From: Actinobacillus ureae ATCC 25976
Lineage (GTDB): Bacteria; Pseudomonadota; Gammaproteobacteria; Enterobacterales; Pasteurellaceae
DNA: 45,236 bases
Assembly (NCBI RefSeq): GCF_000188255.1
Contig: NZ_GL831080.1
Coordinates: 437,657-482,892, forward strand
Direction of reading: 5' to 3'
This document shows positions 1 to 6,866 of the stretch, one piece after another. A program made the translations under genes and the position numbers. Within the stretch, counting starts at the first letter, position 1; each line of letters starts with the position of its first letter. The notes beneath the pieces were generated by a model. It saw only the letters and a list, made by a program, of their open reading frames with translations. It made no database searches and was not told the origin of the DNA.

Positions 1-10
1 GGGGGGCAGA

Positions 11-544
11 TCAATTCGGCAGGTCTTTGCGTGTAGCTGCGTACATTAAAATCACGCCGTTTTCTTTTGCCATTGATTGTTTCATCTCATCTAACACAAT
101 CGCTTTAAAGTCTTCATTTTGTGTGGGGTTCACGCTCACTTCAGCTAAATTGATGAGATAATCACCGTTTTCAAATGTTGCAAGCGGTTGTTTTTCCAAT
201 AAAATTTGCGAATCTAGTGGCTCGACTTTACGACCAGTTACTGCAGTTTTAGCAACTTCAATAAACTGTTTAAAATGTGGCGCATTGATATGTGTTTGAT
301 AAGCAGCTTCATCTTGGTAAATTTCCAAAATCACATTTTTGCTTGGCTCATCTTTTTTCACGGAATGGAACATTGCCAACGTGCCAGCTTCGGTTTGAAT
401 TGACGTACCAAGATTCGTTTTACCCACCGTATCAATCGCTTGCTGTTATTCTGGTTTGACCGTAAGTTCAAATAGACTCATTCGGTATTCAGCTTGTGCC
501 ATTGTTGCTACTCCCAATAGAAGTGCGGTTAAAATTCGTTTCAT
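11..544 (-). pseudogene. Exported ABM-fold (quinol monooxygenase-like) protein, in-frame stop
   Basis: The reading frame starts at an ATG at 544 and encodes a clear Sec signal peptide (MKRILTALLLGVATMAQA, cut before EYRMS). It runs to a stop at 11-13, about 177 residues in all. A TAA at 446-448, after the residues ELTVKPE, interrupts the frame, and translation then continues in the same frame with QQAIDTVGKTNLG. An alternative GTG at 427 would leave a 138-residue fragment without export signal. The body resembles the antibiotic biosynthesis monooxygenase/YgiN-type ferredoxin-like fold, with a tandem arrangement (VILEIYQDEAAYQTHINAPHF is the typical core). Members act on quinols or as small stress enzymes. 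It is the last gene of the minus-strand cluster. The stop differs by one base from CAA, GAA or AAA, so it may be a nonsense mutation or a sequence error. Family assignment is moderate; the disruption is directly visible. Confidence 0.72.
521..529 (+). repeat. Hin-type DNA uptake signal core
   Basis: Exact AAGTGCGGT, inside the signal-peptide codons of the ABM-fold gene. This 9-mer is the uptake signal core of the Haemophilus/Pasteurella branch, whereas the rest of the window uses the Actinobacillus-type ACAAGCGGT. Confidence 0.8.
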
Positions 545-626
545 TTTTTCTCCTGAGTTATAGCTTTACTGATTTAGATAAAAGAAACTGCTTACGAACA
601 AATCATAAGCAGCCGAAATTTATTAT

Positions 627-1578
627 TTACATCATTGACTCTTCCCAAGCGCCTTTGGTATCTACACCGGTTTCTTCAGCTAACTCTTCTAACTCAGATA
701 CTTCATCAGCAGTTAATGTGATGTTCATCGCCTGTACTGCGTTGGTTACGTGGTGCAGTTTGGTCGCCCCTAAAATCGGTAATGTGCCTTTGGCAATCGT
801 ATAGGCAACGGAGATTTGTGCCGCACTAGCATTTTGCTTTTCACCAATTTCACGCATTTTGTCAGTTAAAGCAACCAGTTGTGGCAATACTTTATTGTAG
901 GTTTCGCCACGTCCTGAACCTGCTGGCATTGGGTTTTCTGGGCTGTATTTACCACTCAATGCCCCTTTGTTCAAACGTCATATAAGCAAAGAATGTGATG
1001 TCGTTTTGTTGGCAGTAATCTAAAATCCCTGCTTTTTCTGATGAACGGTAAAGCAAGCTGAAATGGTTTTGAACAGCATCGATCTTAAAGCCTTCTGCGT
1101 TTAAAACCTCATTTGCACGTTTAATTTCCGCTAAGTTGTGGTTTGATACGCCCACCGCTTTCACTTTACCAGCTTTGAGCAATGGAATGAGTCCTGCCAC
1201 CCAACGTTCAGATTCGATCGGATTGTGAATCCAGTAAATATCAATGTAATCGGTGTGAAAACGAGCTATACTCGCTTCAGCCATTTTCTCTACCGAATTG
1301 TCATACATTTCCGCTAATTGTGGGGTGAATTTCGTTGAAATGATAAGATCTTCACGTTTGTAATCCGCCATCAGTCCTCCCAGAATTTCTTCCGAAGCCC
1401 CTAAACCGTAAGCAGTAGCGGTATCAAAAGCGTTCAAACCGTTTTCTACGGCAGCTTTAAAAACCTCTTTCACATCTTGAGTTGAAATACTGTTACCGAA
1501 GACTTGATCGCCGCCATACATTCCTGCGCCCCAAAACCAAGTACCGAGCATAATTTTTGGTAAGTTTACATTTTCCAT
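627..1578 (-). pseudogene. Aldo/keto reductase, frameshifted
   Basis: The ATG at 1578 follows an AAGGA Shine-Dalgarno sequence. The N-terminal two thirds is a typical NADPH-dependent aldo/keto reductase: LGTWFWGAG start, FDTATAYGLG with the catalytic Asp/Tyr, IISTKF with the catalytic Lys, IDIYWIHNP with the catalytic His, and GVSNHN. This frame runs into a stop at 949. The C-terminal third (GALSGKYSPENP to the end) continues in another frame down to a stop at 627. Removing one base from the CAAAGGGG run near 962-968 restores EQGALSGKY, so a single +1 insertion explains the break. The intact protein would be about 316 residues, normal for the family. It lies between the ABM-fold and CMD genes and is probably co-transcribed with them. 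A homopolymer error in sequencing is an alternative to a real pseudogene. Confidence 0.85.
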
Positions 1579-1623
1579 TTTGTTATCCTTTGCTGTAAAA
1601 ATTTTGTGTTTTTTAACCGCTTG

Positions 1624-2325
1624 TTATTCGTAGGCTTTTGCAACGTGAGCAATCGCTGGCACGATATACGGTGTACCTGCATAAAAGGCAAGGTGCGCAA
1701 GCAACTCTTGCATTTCTTCTTTTGTGATACCAACGGCTTTGGCACGCAATGTGTAAACGGTTACAAAGTCATACAAACCTTAAGCGATTAAAGCAGTAAC
1801 ACTGATTAAATTACGTGAACGAATGCTTAAATCAGGGCGTTGCCACACTTGGTGGTAAAGCACATCGGTTGAGTTATCTGCCAATTTCGGCGTGAATGAG
1901 TGAATGTTCTGATCGATTAAGCCCATAAAAAATTCGTTGTCAGGCAAAGCATTTTCTAATGGCAACGGATTTGGCTCGAGTTCAGGCAGTTGGTCTGGTG
2001 TAATGCCACGCTCTGCGAAAATATCTTTTAGAATATCTACCGCGGCAAAGGCATTTGACCAGCCTGCGTAGAACGCCATATGCAATACAATTTCTGACAT
2101 TTCTTTGGCGGTTACGCCTAAATCCATTGCTAAGTTGAAATAATGCTTCATACCCAAAGTTTGTTGGCGGGCAATAAGCGCCGCCACCGTAATCACTGCA
2201 CGGTCGTGCTTGCTTAAAATTGGGTGGTTCCACATATCATCGGAAATTAAGGTTTTGGTGTAAATCGCCAATGTTGGCGGCACGCTGTAAATTTGCTCTG
2301 GCGATAATGCCGATTTATGAGACAT
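1624..2325 (-). pseudogene. Carboxymuconolactone decarboxylase-family protein, in-frame stop
   Basis: The ATG at 2325 follows an AGGAG Shine-Dalgarno sequence and lies only 8 bases past the stop of the upstream amidohydrolase gene, so the two are probably in one operon. The protein has two CMD/AhpD-like domains: residues about 40-105 (HDRAVITVAALIARQQ, then EMSEIVLHMAFYAGW) and about 165-233 (RSRNLISVTALIA, then EMQELLAHLAFYAGTPY). A TAA at 1780-1782 interrupts the second domain directly after ALIA. The same frame then continues GLYDFVTVYTL to a normal end at 1624, giving about 233 residues with the stop read as one residue. No CxxC peroxidatic pair is visible, so this is the decarboxylase-like rather than the AhpD-type branch. 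The substrate is unknown. Confidence 0.82.
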
Positions 2326-2333
2326 AACTGCTC

Positions 2334-3210
2334 CTATAATTTGAATAATTTTTCTGCGTTTTTGTATGCAATTTTTTCTTTATCTTCTTGTGAAATCGGT
2401 AGATTTTCTAGCCAAGCTCTCGCCCCATTGAGCGAAAGGTAAGGATAGTCCACCGAAAACAGAATACGATCCACGCCAACTAAGGCTTGGTTAAAGGCAA
2501 AGTGCGGATTACTCATCATACCACTTGGGGTGACGTAAACCTGTTCTTGGAAAGTCTGCACAATAGTGCGTTTCAAGCCTGTGGCTTCTTGCGGAATACT
2601 GTCATCAAGACGTTGCAAGTAATACGGCACAAGCTCACCCCAATGCCCCATAATCACGTTGAGTTTTGGGAATTTATCGAACACGCCTGCCAAAATCATA
2701 CGAATCAGCTGCACACCTGCTTCGTTGCGCCAACCCCACGCAAACATTGAAAAACGAGCTGATACTTCACGGCTGAAACCTACGTAATACGATTGCTGCA
2801 CTTGCTCAAATGGCAAACCAGGGTGCAAGAAAAGTGGCATTTCCAACTCATTGAGTTTTGCCAAAACGGCTCAGATTTGACCGCACTTTTTCAATCAAAT
2901 AATCATTGGCATCACGAACGGCTTGTACACCTGCTTCGCCTTGCACTAATTGTGGCAAGCCTGCATAAGAAAGCATTTGCATATCAATGCCATGTTCGTC
3001 CATCTCTGCCACGCGCTCTTCGCCGACATCAATCAATTTTTTAAGAGACTCACCAGACGCAAGCACATGTGGGTGTGAAAGGTCGGTAATTTTATCGGTA
3101 ACATCTTTACCCCAATCAAGCAAAAATGGGGCTTGTTTTAGCATTTCAGGCATCATCGCTTTTGCTAAAGTTGGGCTTTGGATATGCTCTTCAACTGCGA
3201 TAATTTTCAT
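2334..3210 (-). pseudogene. Metal-dependent amidohydrolase (ACMSD-like), internal deletion and frameshift
   Basis: The N-terminal part starts at an ATG at 3210 with an AGGAAA Shine-Dalgarno sequence: MKIIAVEEHIQSPT, then AEMDEHGIDMQMLSYAG and RDANDYLIEKV. This is the start of an amidohydrolase_2 TIM barrel. The C-terminal part lies in another frame (LAKLNELEMPLFLHPGLPFE, NVIMGHWGELVPYYLQRLDD, DRILFSVDYPY), including the metal-site regions HPG, GHWGE and SVDYP. Family members normally have about 45-60 residues between the YLIEKV helix and the LAKLNELEMP strand, and these are missing here. The two parts meet near 2860-2890, next to a Hin-type uptake signal. The remaining coding length is about 290 residues against roughly 325-340 expected. 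The barrel should not fold, so the gene is probably dead. Confidence 0.82.
2880..2888 (-). repeat. Hin-type DNA uptake signal core at deletion junction
   Basis: Exact ACCGCACTT on the plus strand (AAGTGCGGT on the minus strand), inside the amidohydrolase gene and within about 30 bases of the point where internal coding sequence is missing. Confidence 0.8.
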
Positions 3211-3323
3211 TTGCGTTTCCTTTTTGAGCGGGAAAGACTGGCTAAAATTTCGCCAAATCTTCCTAAAACCACACCACTTGCAAGCAAGCCTGTGTAAGTA
3301 AGAAATTTACGTCTAGAAATCAT
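3207..3323 (-). CDS. Short Tat-type leader ORF upstream of the amidohydrolase
   Basis: A 38-codon frame starts at the ATG at 3323 and begins MISRRKFLTYTGLLASGVV. It has a twin-arginine motif (SRRKFL) and a hydrophobic stretch, so it looks like a Tat signal peptide. It ends at a TGA that overlaps the ATG of the amidohydrolase at 3210 (ATGA overlap), in a different frame. Either this is the export signal of the amidohydrolase disconnected by a frameshift, or it is a separate leader peptide that is translationally coupled. Its KRKRK end is unusual for a processed Tat signal and partly reflects the AAAAAGG run that also serves as the downstream Shine-Dalgarno sequence. I do not know of a 38-residue functional protein of this type. 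Confidence 0.5.
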   Translation of the reverse strand: MISRRKFLTYTGLLASGVVLGRFGEILASLSRSKRKRK

Positions 3324-3400
3324 AATTTGTCGGTGGCAAAAGCCACGAGGTTTGTAATAAGGGAGTTTCCGTACGCTCAACGCCCCTACAAATTAACGGA

Positions 3401-4084
3401 TTATCCCAATAACACTTTTGTCAGTGCTGCTCCAACGCCTTTGGCTGAAGCTGGGCTTTGACCTGTTACAAATTGTTCATCAACCATCACATTTTCCGCC
3501 CAATTTGGTGCGGCGTGATGAATTGCTCCTTGTTTTTCTAATTCAGTTTGAAGCATATAAGGTACAAGTTTGTTGCCACCGACTTCTACCTCTTCAGCAT
3601 TGGTAAATGCCGCAATGTTTTTGCCTTTTACCACAAATTCGCCATTTGGTAGTTTTGCCCCTACGAATGCAGCAGGACCGTGGCAAACCGCAGAAACCAC
3701 ACCACCTGAGGTATAAACTTCGCTAATAATACGATGCACTTCTGCACTTTGGGCAAAATCCCACATTGTGCCGTGTCCGCCCGCAAAGAACACCGCAGAA
3801 TAACCTGCTCCATTGAGTTCTGAAAGTGTTGGCGTATTTTCTAAACGGCTGTATAAATCTAATTCGTTCCAATATTTTGCATTCACAGCATCGGTTAAAT
3901 CGAAACCATCAATCGGTGGAATACCACCACGCACAGAAGCGATAACAGTTTTAAGCCCTGCTTTTTCGATTTCATCTAAAGCGTGCGTTAATTCCGCTAA
4001 GAAAAAGCCTGTTGGAATACCGCTTTTACCTTTAATTGGTGCACTTGTTACAACACATAAAACAGGTTTGATTGAATTTGTCAT
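3401..4084 (-). CDS. DJ-1/PfpI family protein (Hsp31-like glyoxalase/deglycase class)
   Basis: 227 residues, intact, with an AAGGAA Shine-Dalgarno sequence before the ATG at 4084. The nucleophile elbow AVCHGPAA (about residues 132-139) carries the conserved Cys. The family's GGHGTMWD segment lies just before it (about residues 102-109), and an acidic residue upstream would complete the site. Length and the IPTGFFLAELTHALDE opening match the HchA/Hsp31-like subgroup, whose members act as glutathione-independent glyoxalases or holdases against electrophile damage. It is one of the few undamaged genes of the cluster and has its own 190-bp upstream gap, so it may have its own promoter. Family is clear; the exact reaction is inferred. 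Confidence 0.9.
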   Translation of the reverse strand: MTNSIKPVLCVVTSAPIKGKSGIPTGFFLAELTHALDEIEKAGLKTVIASVRGGIPPIDGFDLTDAVNAKYWNELDLYSRLENTPTLSELNGAGYSAVFFAGGHGTMWDFAQSAEVHRIISEVYTSGGVVSAVCHGPAAFVGAKLPNGEFVVKGKNIAAFTNAEEVEVGGNKLVPYMLQTELEKQGAIHHAAPNWAENVMVDEQFVTGQSPASAKGVGAALTKVLLG

Positions 4085-4277
4085 ATTTATTTTCCTTCTT
4101 TAAATGTATTAAGCTTATCAAGCATTATTGCTTGATGTAGTTTATTATATGCATCAGAATTATAAAAATAAGACTAACATTTCCTAAATAACAATTAGCT
4201 TTAAACTAACAATAGAAAAGCAAATCAGCACACATTTTGCAAAATACATGAAAATTTGACCGCTTGTAAAAACTGAA

Positions 4278-5021
4278 TTAAATCCCAAATCCACCGTCCA
4301 CGGCATAATGTGAACCTGTGGCATAACGAGCTTCATCACTAGCAATAAACGCCACTACTGGGGCGATTTCTTCAGGCTCTGCAAAACGACCGAGTGGCAC
4401 AATTTGTTCAACCGCTTCTTCATAGCCTTTCGCTTCCGCTTCGCTTAACCCTAATTTGTCATAAAGTGGCGTTCTGGTTGCACCTGCGGCAACGGAATTC
4501 ACTCGAATGCCAAATGGAGCAAGACCTTTCGCCCAAGTTCTAGTCATACTTAACACTGCAGCTTTACTTGCGGTGTAAATTGAGTTCATTGGCATCGGAT
4601 TGTTTACCAAACCTGATGTGATGTTCACAATGTTGCCTTGGGAGACTTTTAGATAAGGAATGGCTTGGCTGACTACATCCACCACAGCGCGTAAATTCAA
4701 GGCAAAAGTGCGGTCAAAATCCGCTAAATTTACGTTTTCAATCGGCGTAACTGGCGCAATGCTTGCATTATTCACCACTACATCGAGCTTACCAAAACGC
4801 TGGTGAATCTCTGAAAGTATGCGAGCAATCTCTTCTGATTTCAGCACATCCGCCACGATATAACTGATATTTTCATGCTGACTTGTACTCTCTTTCAATG
4901 AATGTTCACTTCGCCCAATAATGATTACATTCGCCCCATCTTGAGCCATTTGGTAAGCAATCGAACGACCAATTCCCGTGCCACCACCTGTGATTAATGC
5001 GACTTTATTTTGTAATTTCAT
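4278..5021 (-). CDS. Short-chain dehydrogenase/reductase (SDR)
   Basis: 247 residues, intact. It is a classical SDR: TGGGTGIG nucleotide-binding motif at about residues 11-18, NNAS at about 86-89, active-site Ser in ITSGL, and the catalytic YTASK at about 148-152. The AVDGGFGI C-terminus is typical of FabG-like enzymes. It starts 11 bases after the DUF1330 stop with a GGAGAG Shine-Dalgarno sequence, so the two genes form an operon. It should reduce a carbonyl or oxidise an alcohol with NAD(P)H; the substrate is not visible from sequence. A Hin-type uptake signal lies inside the gene at 4706-4714. Confidence 0.93.
   Translation of the reverse strand: MKLQNKVALITGGGTGIGRSIAYQMAQDGANVIIIGRSEHSLKESTSQHENISYIVADVLKSEEIARILSEIHQRFGKLDVVVNNASIAPVTPIENVNLADFDRTFALNLRAVVDVVSQAIPYLKVSQGNIVNITSGLVNNPMPMNSIYTASKAAVLSMTRTWAKGLAPFGIRVNSVAAGATRTPLYDKLGLSEAEAKGYEEAVEQIVPLGRFAEPEEIAPVVAFIASDEARYATGSHYAVDGGFGI
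4706..4714 (+). repeat. Hin-type DNA uptake signal core inside SDR gene
   Basis: Exact AAGTGCGGT followed by CAAA, within the SDR coding sequence. It is the third exact copy within 4.2 kb; I saw none in the rest of the window. Confidence 0.8.
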
Positions 5022-5032
5022 TTGTCTCTCCT

Positions 5033-5398
5033 TTATTTGGTTTCAGCAGGCAAGCCTTCTACAATCATCACTCGAGAATTTGTCGAGCTTTGACGAATTG
5101 GGCGAATAGCAGAATAAGCGACTGAACCATACCATTCTTTTGCTAATGCTAAATTATCAAATCCAATAATCACGACACGCCATTTACTTGCTTGCCCTTC
5201 AACCATAATCGGTTCTGCACCACGAGCCAAAAAACGACCACCATAAGGTTTTAAGGTTTCAGGCATTTTTGTGCGATAAGGTTGTAGTTTATCTATATCT
5301 AACACTTCTGTTTCGCCAATGACATAAGCAGGTTTTACACTTTCAGCTTGAGCAAAAGCCGTTATACCTAGCAAAATTACAGCTAAAGATTTCTTCAT
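5033..5398 (-). CDS. Exported DUF1330 family protein
   Basis: The chosen start is the ATG at 5398, which gives a good Sec signal peptide (MKKSLAVILLGITAFAQA) and has GGAG upstream. A longer in-frame extension to 5494 would place about 32 residues before the signal peptide and is unlikely. The product is 121 residues. The mature part (AYVIGETEVLDIDKLQPYR, GGRFLARGAEP, VVIIGFDNLALAKEWYGS) is a textbook DUF1330, a dimeric ferredoxin-like fold related to ABM and EthD proteins. The function is unknown; several DUF1330 and ABM proteins occur with quinone- or oxidant-responsive genes. The signal peptide closely resembles that of the ABM-fold gene at the cluster end, so both are expected in the periplasm. 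The SDR gene follows 11 bases downstream. Confidence 0.88.
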   Translation of the reverse strand: MKKSLAVILLGITAFAQAESVKPAYVIGETEVLDIDKLQPYRTKMPETLKPYGGRFLARGAEPIMVEGQASKWRVVIIGFDNLALAKEWYGSVAYSAIRPIRQSSTNSRVMIVEGLPAETK

Positions 5399-5499
5399 TT
5401 TTACGACTCCATAGAATGATTTAATGAAAATTATACGTAGATGAATAGGCATGATAAGACGGAGATTAGCTAATTGATTATTAGGTTTTATCAAAGAAT

Positions 5500-5545
5500 C
5501 AAGCGGTCAAATTCTGCAAAAAATTTACAAAATTCAACCGCTTGT
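5500..5545. repeat. Inverted pair of Apl-type uptake signals
   Basis: TCAAGCGGTC at the left and ACCGCTTGT at the right face each other across an AT-rich loop, between the CMD-cupin stop and the DUF1330 start. Such inverted pairs can form hairpins and may end transcription of the CMD-cupin gene. Confidence 0.7.
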
Positions 5546-5558
5546 TGTGGGAAATTGA

Positions 5559-6515
5559 CTATTTCAATTTGCCGTAATCTTCATCAGAAACAGGTTCTAG
5601 CCATTCATTGCTAGTGTTTTCGCCGTCCACTTCTACGGCTAAATGTTGGAACCAAGAATCTGTTGCCGCACCGTGCCAATGTTTGACGTTAGCAGGAATA
5701 TTTACCACATCACCAGCTTTGAGTTCTCGGGCTGGCTTGCCCCATTCTTGGTAATAGCCCCGTCCTGCGGTAACAATCAGCATTTGCCCACCACCTTTGG
5801 TGGCGTGGTGAATATGCCAGTTGTTGCGAACCGTAGGCTCAAAGGTGACGTTATAGATTTTCACTTGCTCGGTGGAAATTGGGGAGAGATAGCTTTTGCC
5901 TGAGAAGTATTGGGCGTAAGCATCATTGGATTGCCCGATCGGGAATTGGCTGAGCGTTGGGACAAGCACATTTTGGATTGTGGCAATTTGCTCATCAGTC
6001 ACGCCATTTTTTTTACTAATGCCAATATGGGCGTTGAGCTGGCTTTCCACGCCTGAAAGTTGGTTAAGTGCTGCCACAGTGACGATTTCGCGTTCTTGCC
6101 AAGTAAGCAAATCACTAGCGAAAATATCGCCGAACAAATGGGTTTTCAGGTAGCGATCAATATCAGGCGAAAGGGCAGAAAGATCCACCTTTTGTCCTAC
6201 TAATGCTGTCTGAGTTTCTGTTCCCAAAGCTAGCATATGCGTATTCGTAGGTAATAATGTTGCTGTTTTACCTCGCTCTGTCTTTATCCCTTTTTCCTGA
6301 CGGGCTTTTACCATTTGTGATAAAACGCCTAATGCATTTAAGCTGCGAGGAAAGCCTGTATAAGCATAAAGTTGTACCATCGCATCTTGAATTTCATTAA
6401 TAGTTAGACCGTTATTTAAAGCTGTATTTACGGCACTTTTTAAGTTTTCAAGATCACCCTTGGCAGTGAGTGCACCGATTTGTGCCAAACTGAATTGGCG
6501 AGCAGAAAGTGTCAT
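5559..6515 (-). CDS. CMD-cupin fusion protein (two CMD domains plus cupin)
   Basis: I chose the ATG at 6515 because an AAGGAG Shine-Dalgarno sequence lies 9 bases before it; this gives 318 residues. The domains in order are CMD (about residues 5-75, TINEIQDAMVQLYAYTGFPR), a second CMD (about 135-200, TWQEREIVTVAALNQLSG) and a C-terminal cupin (about 220-300, NWHIHHA, then GDVVNIPANVKHWHG, with metal-binding His residues). The frame remains open upstream to about 6590 and reads PFSLPTTILAADIQS. This looks like the end of a signal peptide whose start has been lost, so the ancestor was probably exported and this copy, if made, is cytoplasmic. The architecture is common in putative redox-stress operons. 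The reaction is unknown. Confidence 0.85.
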   Translation of the reverse strand: MTLSARQFSLAQIGALTAKGDLENLKSAVNTALNNGLTINEIQDAMVQLYAYTGFPRSLNALGVLSQMVKARQEKGIKTERGKTATLLPTNTHMLALGTETQTALVGQKVDLSALSPDIDRYLKTHLFGDIFASDLLTWQEREIVTVAALNQLSGVESQLNAHIGISKKNGVTDEQIATIQNVLVPTLSQFPIGQSNDAYAQYFSGKSYLSPISTEQVKIYNVTFEPTVRNNWHIHHATKGGGQMLIVTAGRGYYQEWGKPARELKAGDVVNIPANVKHWHGAATDSWFQHLAVEVDGENTSNEWLEPVSDEDYGKLK

Positions 6516-6624
6516 TTGTGTTGCTCCTTGTGTGTTTTCAATAGCAGATTGAATGTCAGCGGCAAGGATTGTCGTTGGCAAAGAAAATGGTCAGATTTGT
6601 ATATTGATCAAATTTGACCGCTTG

Positions 6625-6746
6625 TTATAACCGCTTAATCAACGTAACTAAACGCTCTTCGTGTTTTTTTGCTTCTTGTTTTTGGGCATCAATTTTTCTT
6701 CATTTTCACGGCTGGTGTAGCCAATGCCGTTAGTGTAGATATAACC
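6625..6746 (-). pseudogene. 3' remnant of an unidentified gene
   Basis: Read on the minus strand, this stretch encodes GYIYTNGIGYTSRENEEK and then, after a one-base shift at an A-run near 6700, IDAQKQEAKKHEERLVTLI followed by KRL and a stop at 6625. The charged C-terminal helix and normal stop suggest the tail of a real gene of the cluster whose 5' part is gone. I cannot name the family. Immediately upstream is the hairpin that follows rclA, so the missing part was probably lost by a deletion ending there. Confidence 0.5.
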
Positions 6747-6762
6747 TGAATAAAAAAATAAA

Positions 6763-6809
6763 CTGCACTTTAATGGTTAAGGTTAATAAGTAAACGGATT
6801 AAAGTGCAG
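6763..6809 (-). terminator. rclA: Hairpin with T-rich tail after rclA
   Basis: An 11-bp perfect inverted repeat, CTGCACTTTAA (6763-6773) and TTAAAGTGCAG (6799-6809), is separated by 25 bases and followed on the minus strand by TTTATTTTTTT. It lies 57 bases past the rclA stop and would separate rclA from the damaged cluster. Confidence 0.65.
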
Positions 6810-6866
6810 ATGCTTTATAACAACATATAAGTCATTTTACAAATGAGGACTTACTTTCTTCACCAA

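Noticed and set aside
496..804. Plus-strand frame opposite the ABM and AKR genes
   Set aside because: No ribosome binding site or recognisable domain; it lies on the complement of coding sequence with clear family matches.
1780..1782. Stop-codon recoding (selenocysteine, pyrrolysine or readthrough)
   Set aside because: The codon is TAA, not TGA or TAG, with no downstream structure typical of recoding; a mutation or error is simpler.
5399..5494. N-terminal extension of the DUF1330 protein
   Set aside because: It would place 32 residues in front of a complete Sec signal peptide, and the ATG at 5398 has its own Shine-Dalgarno sequence.
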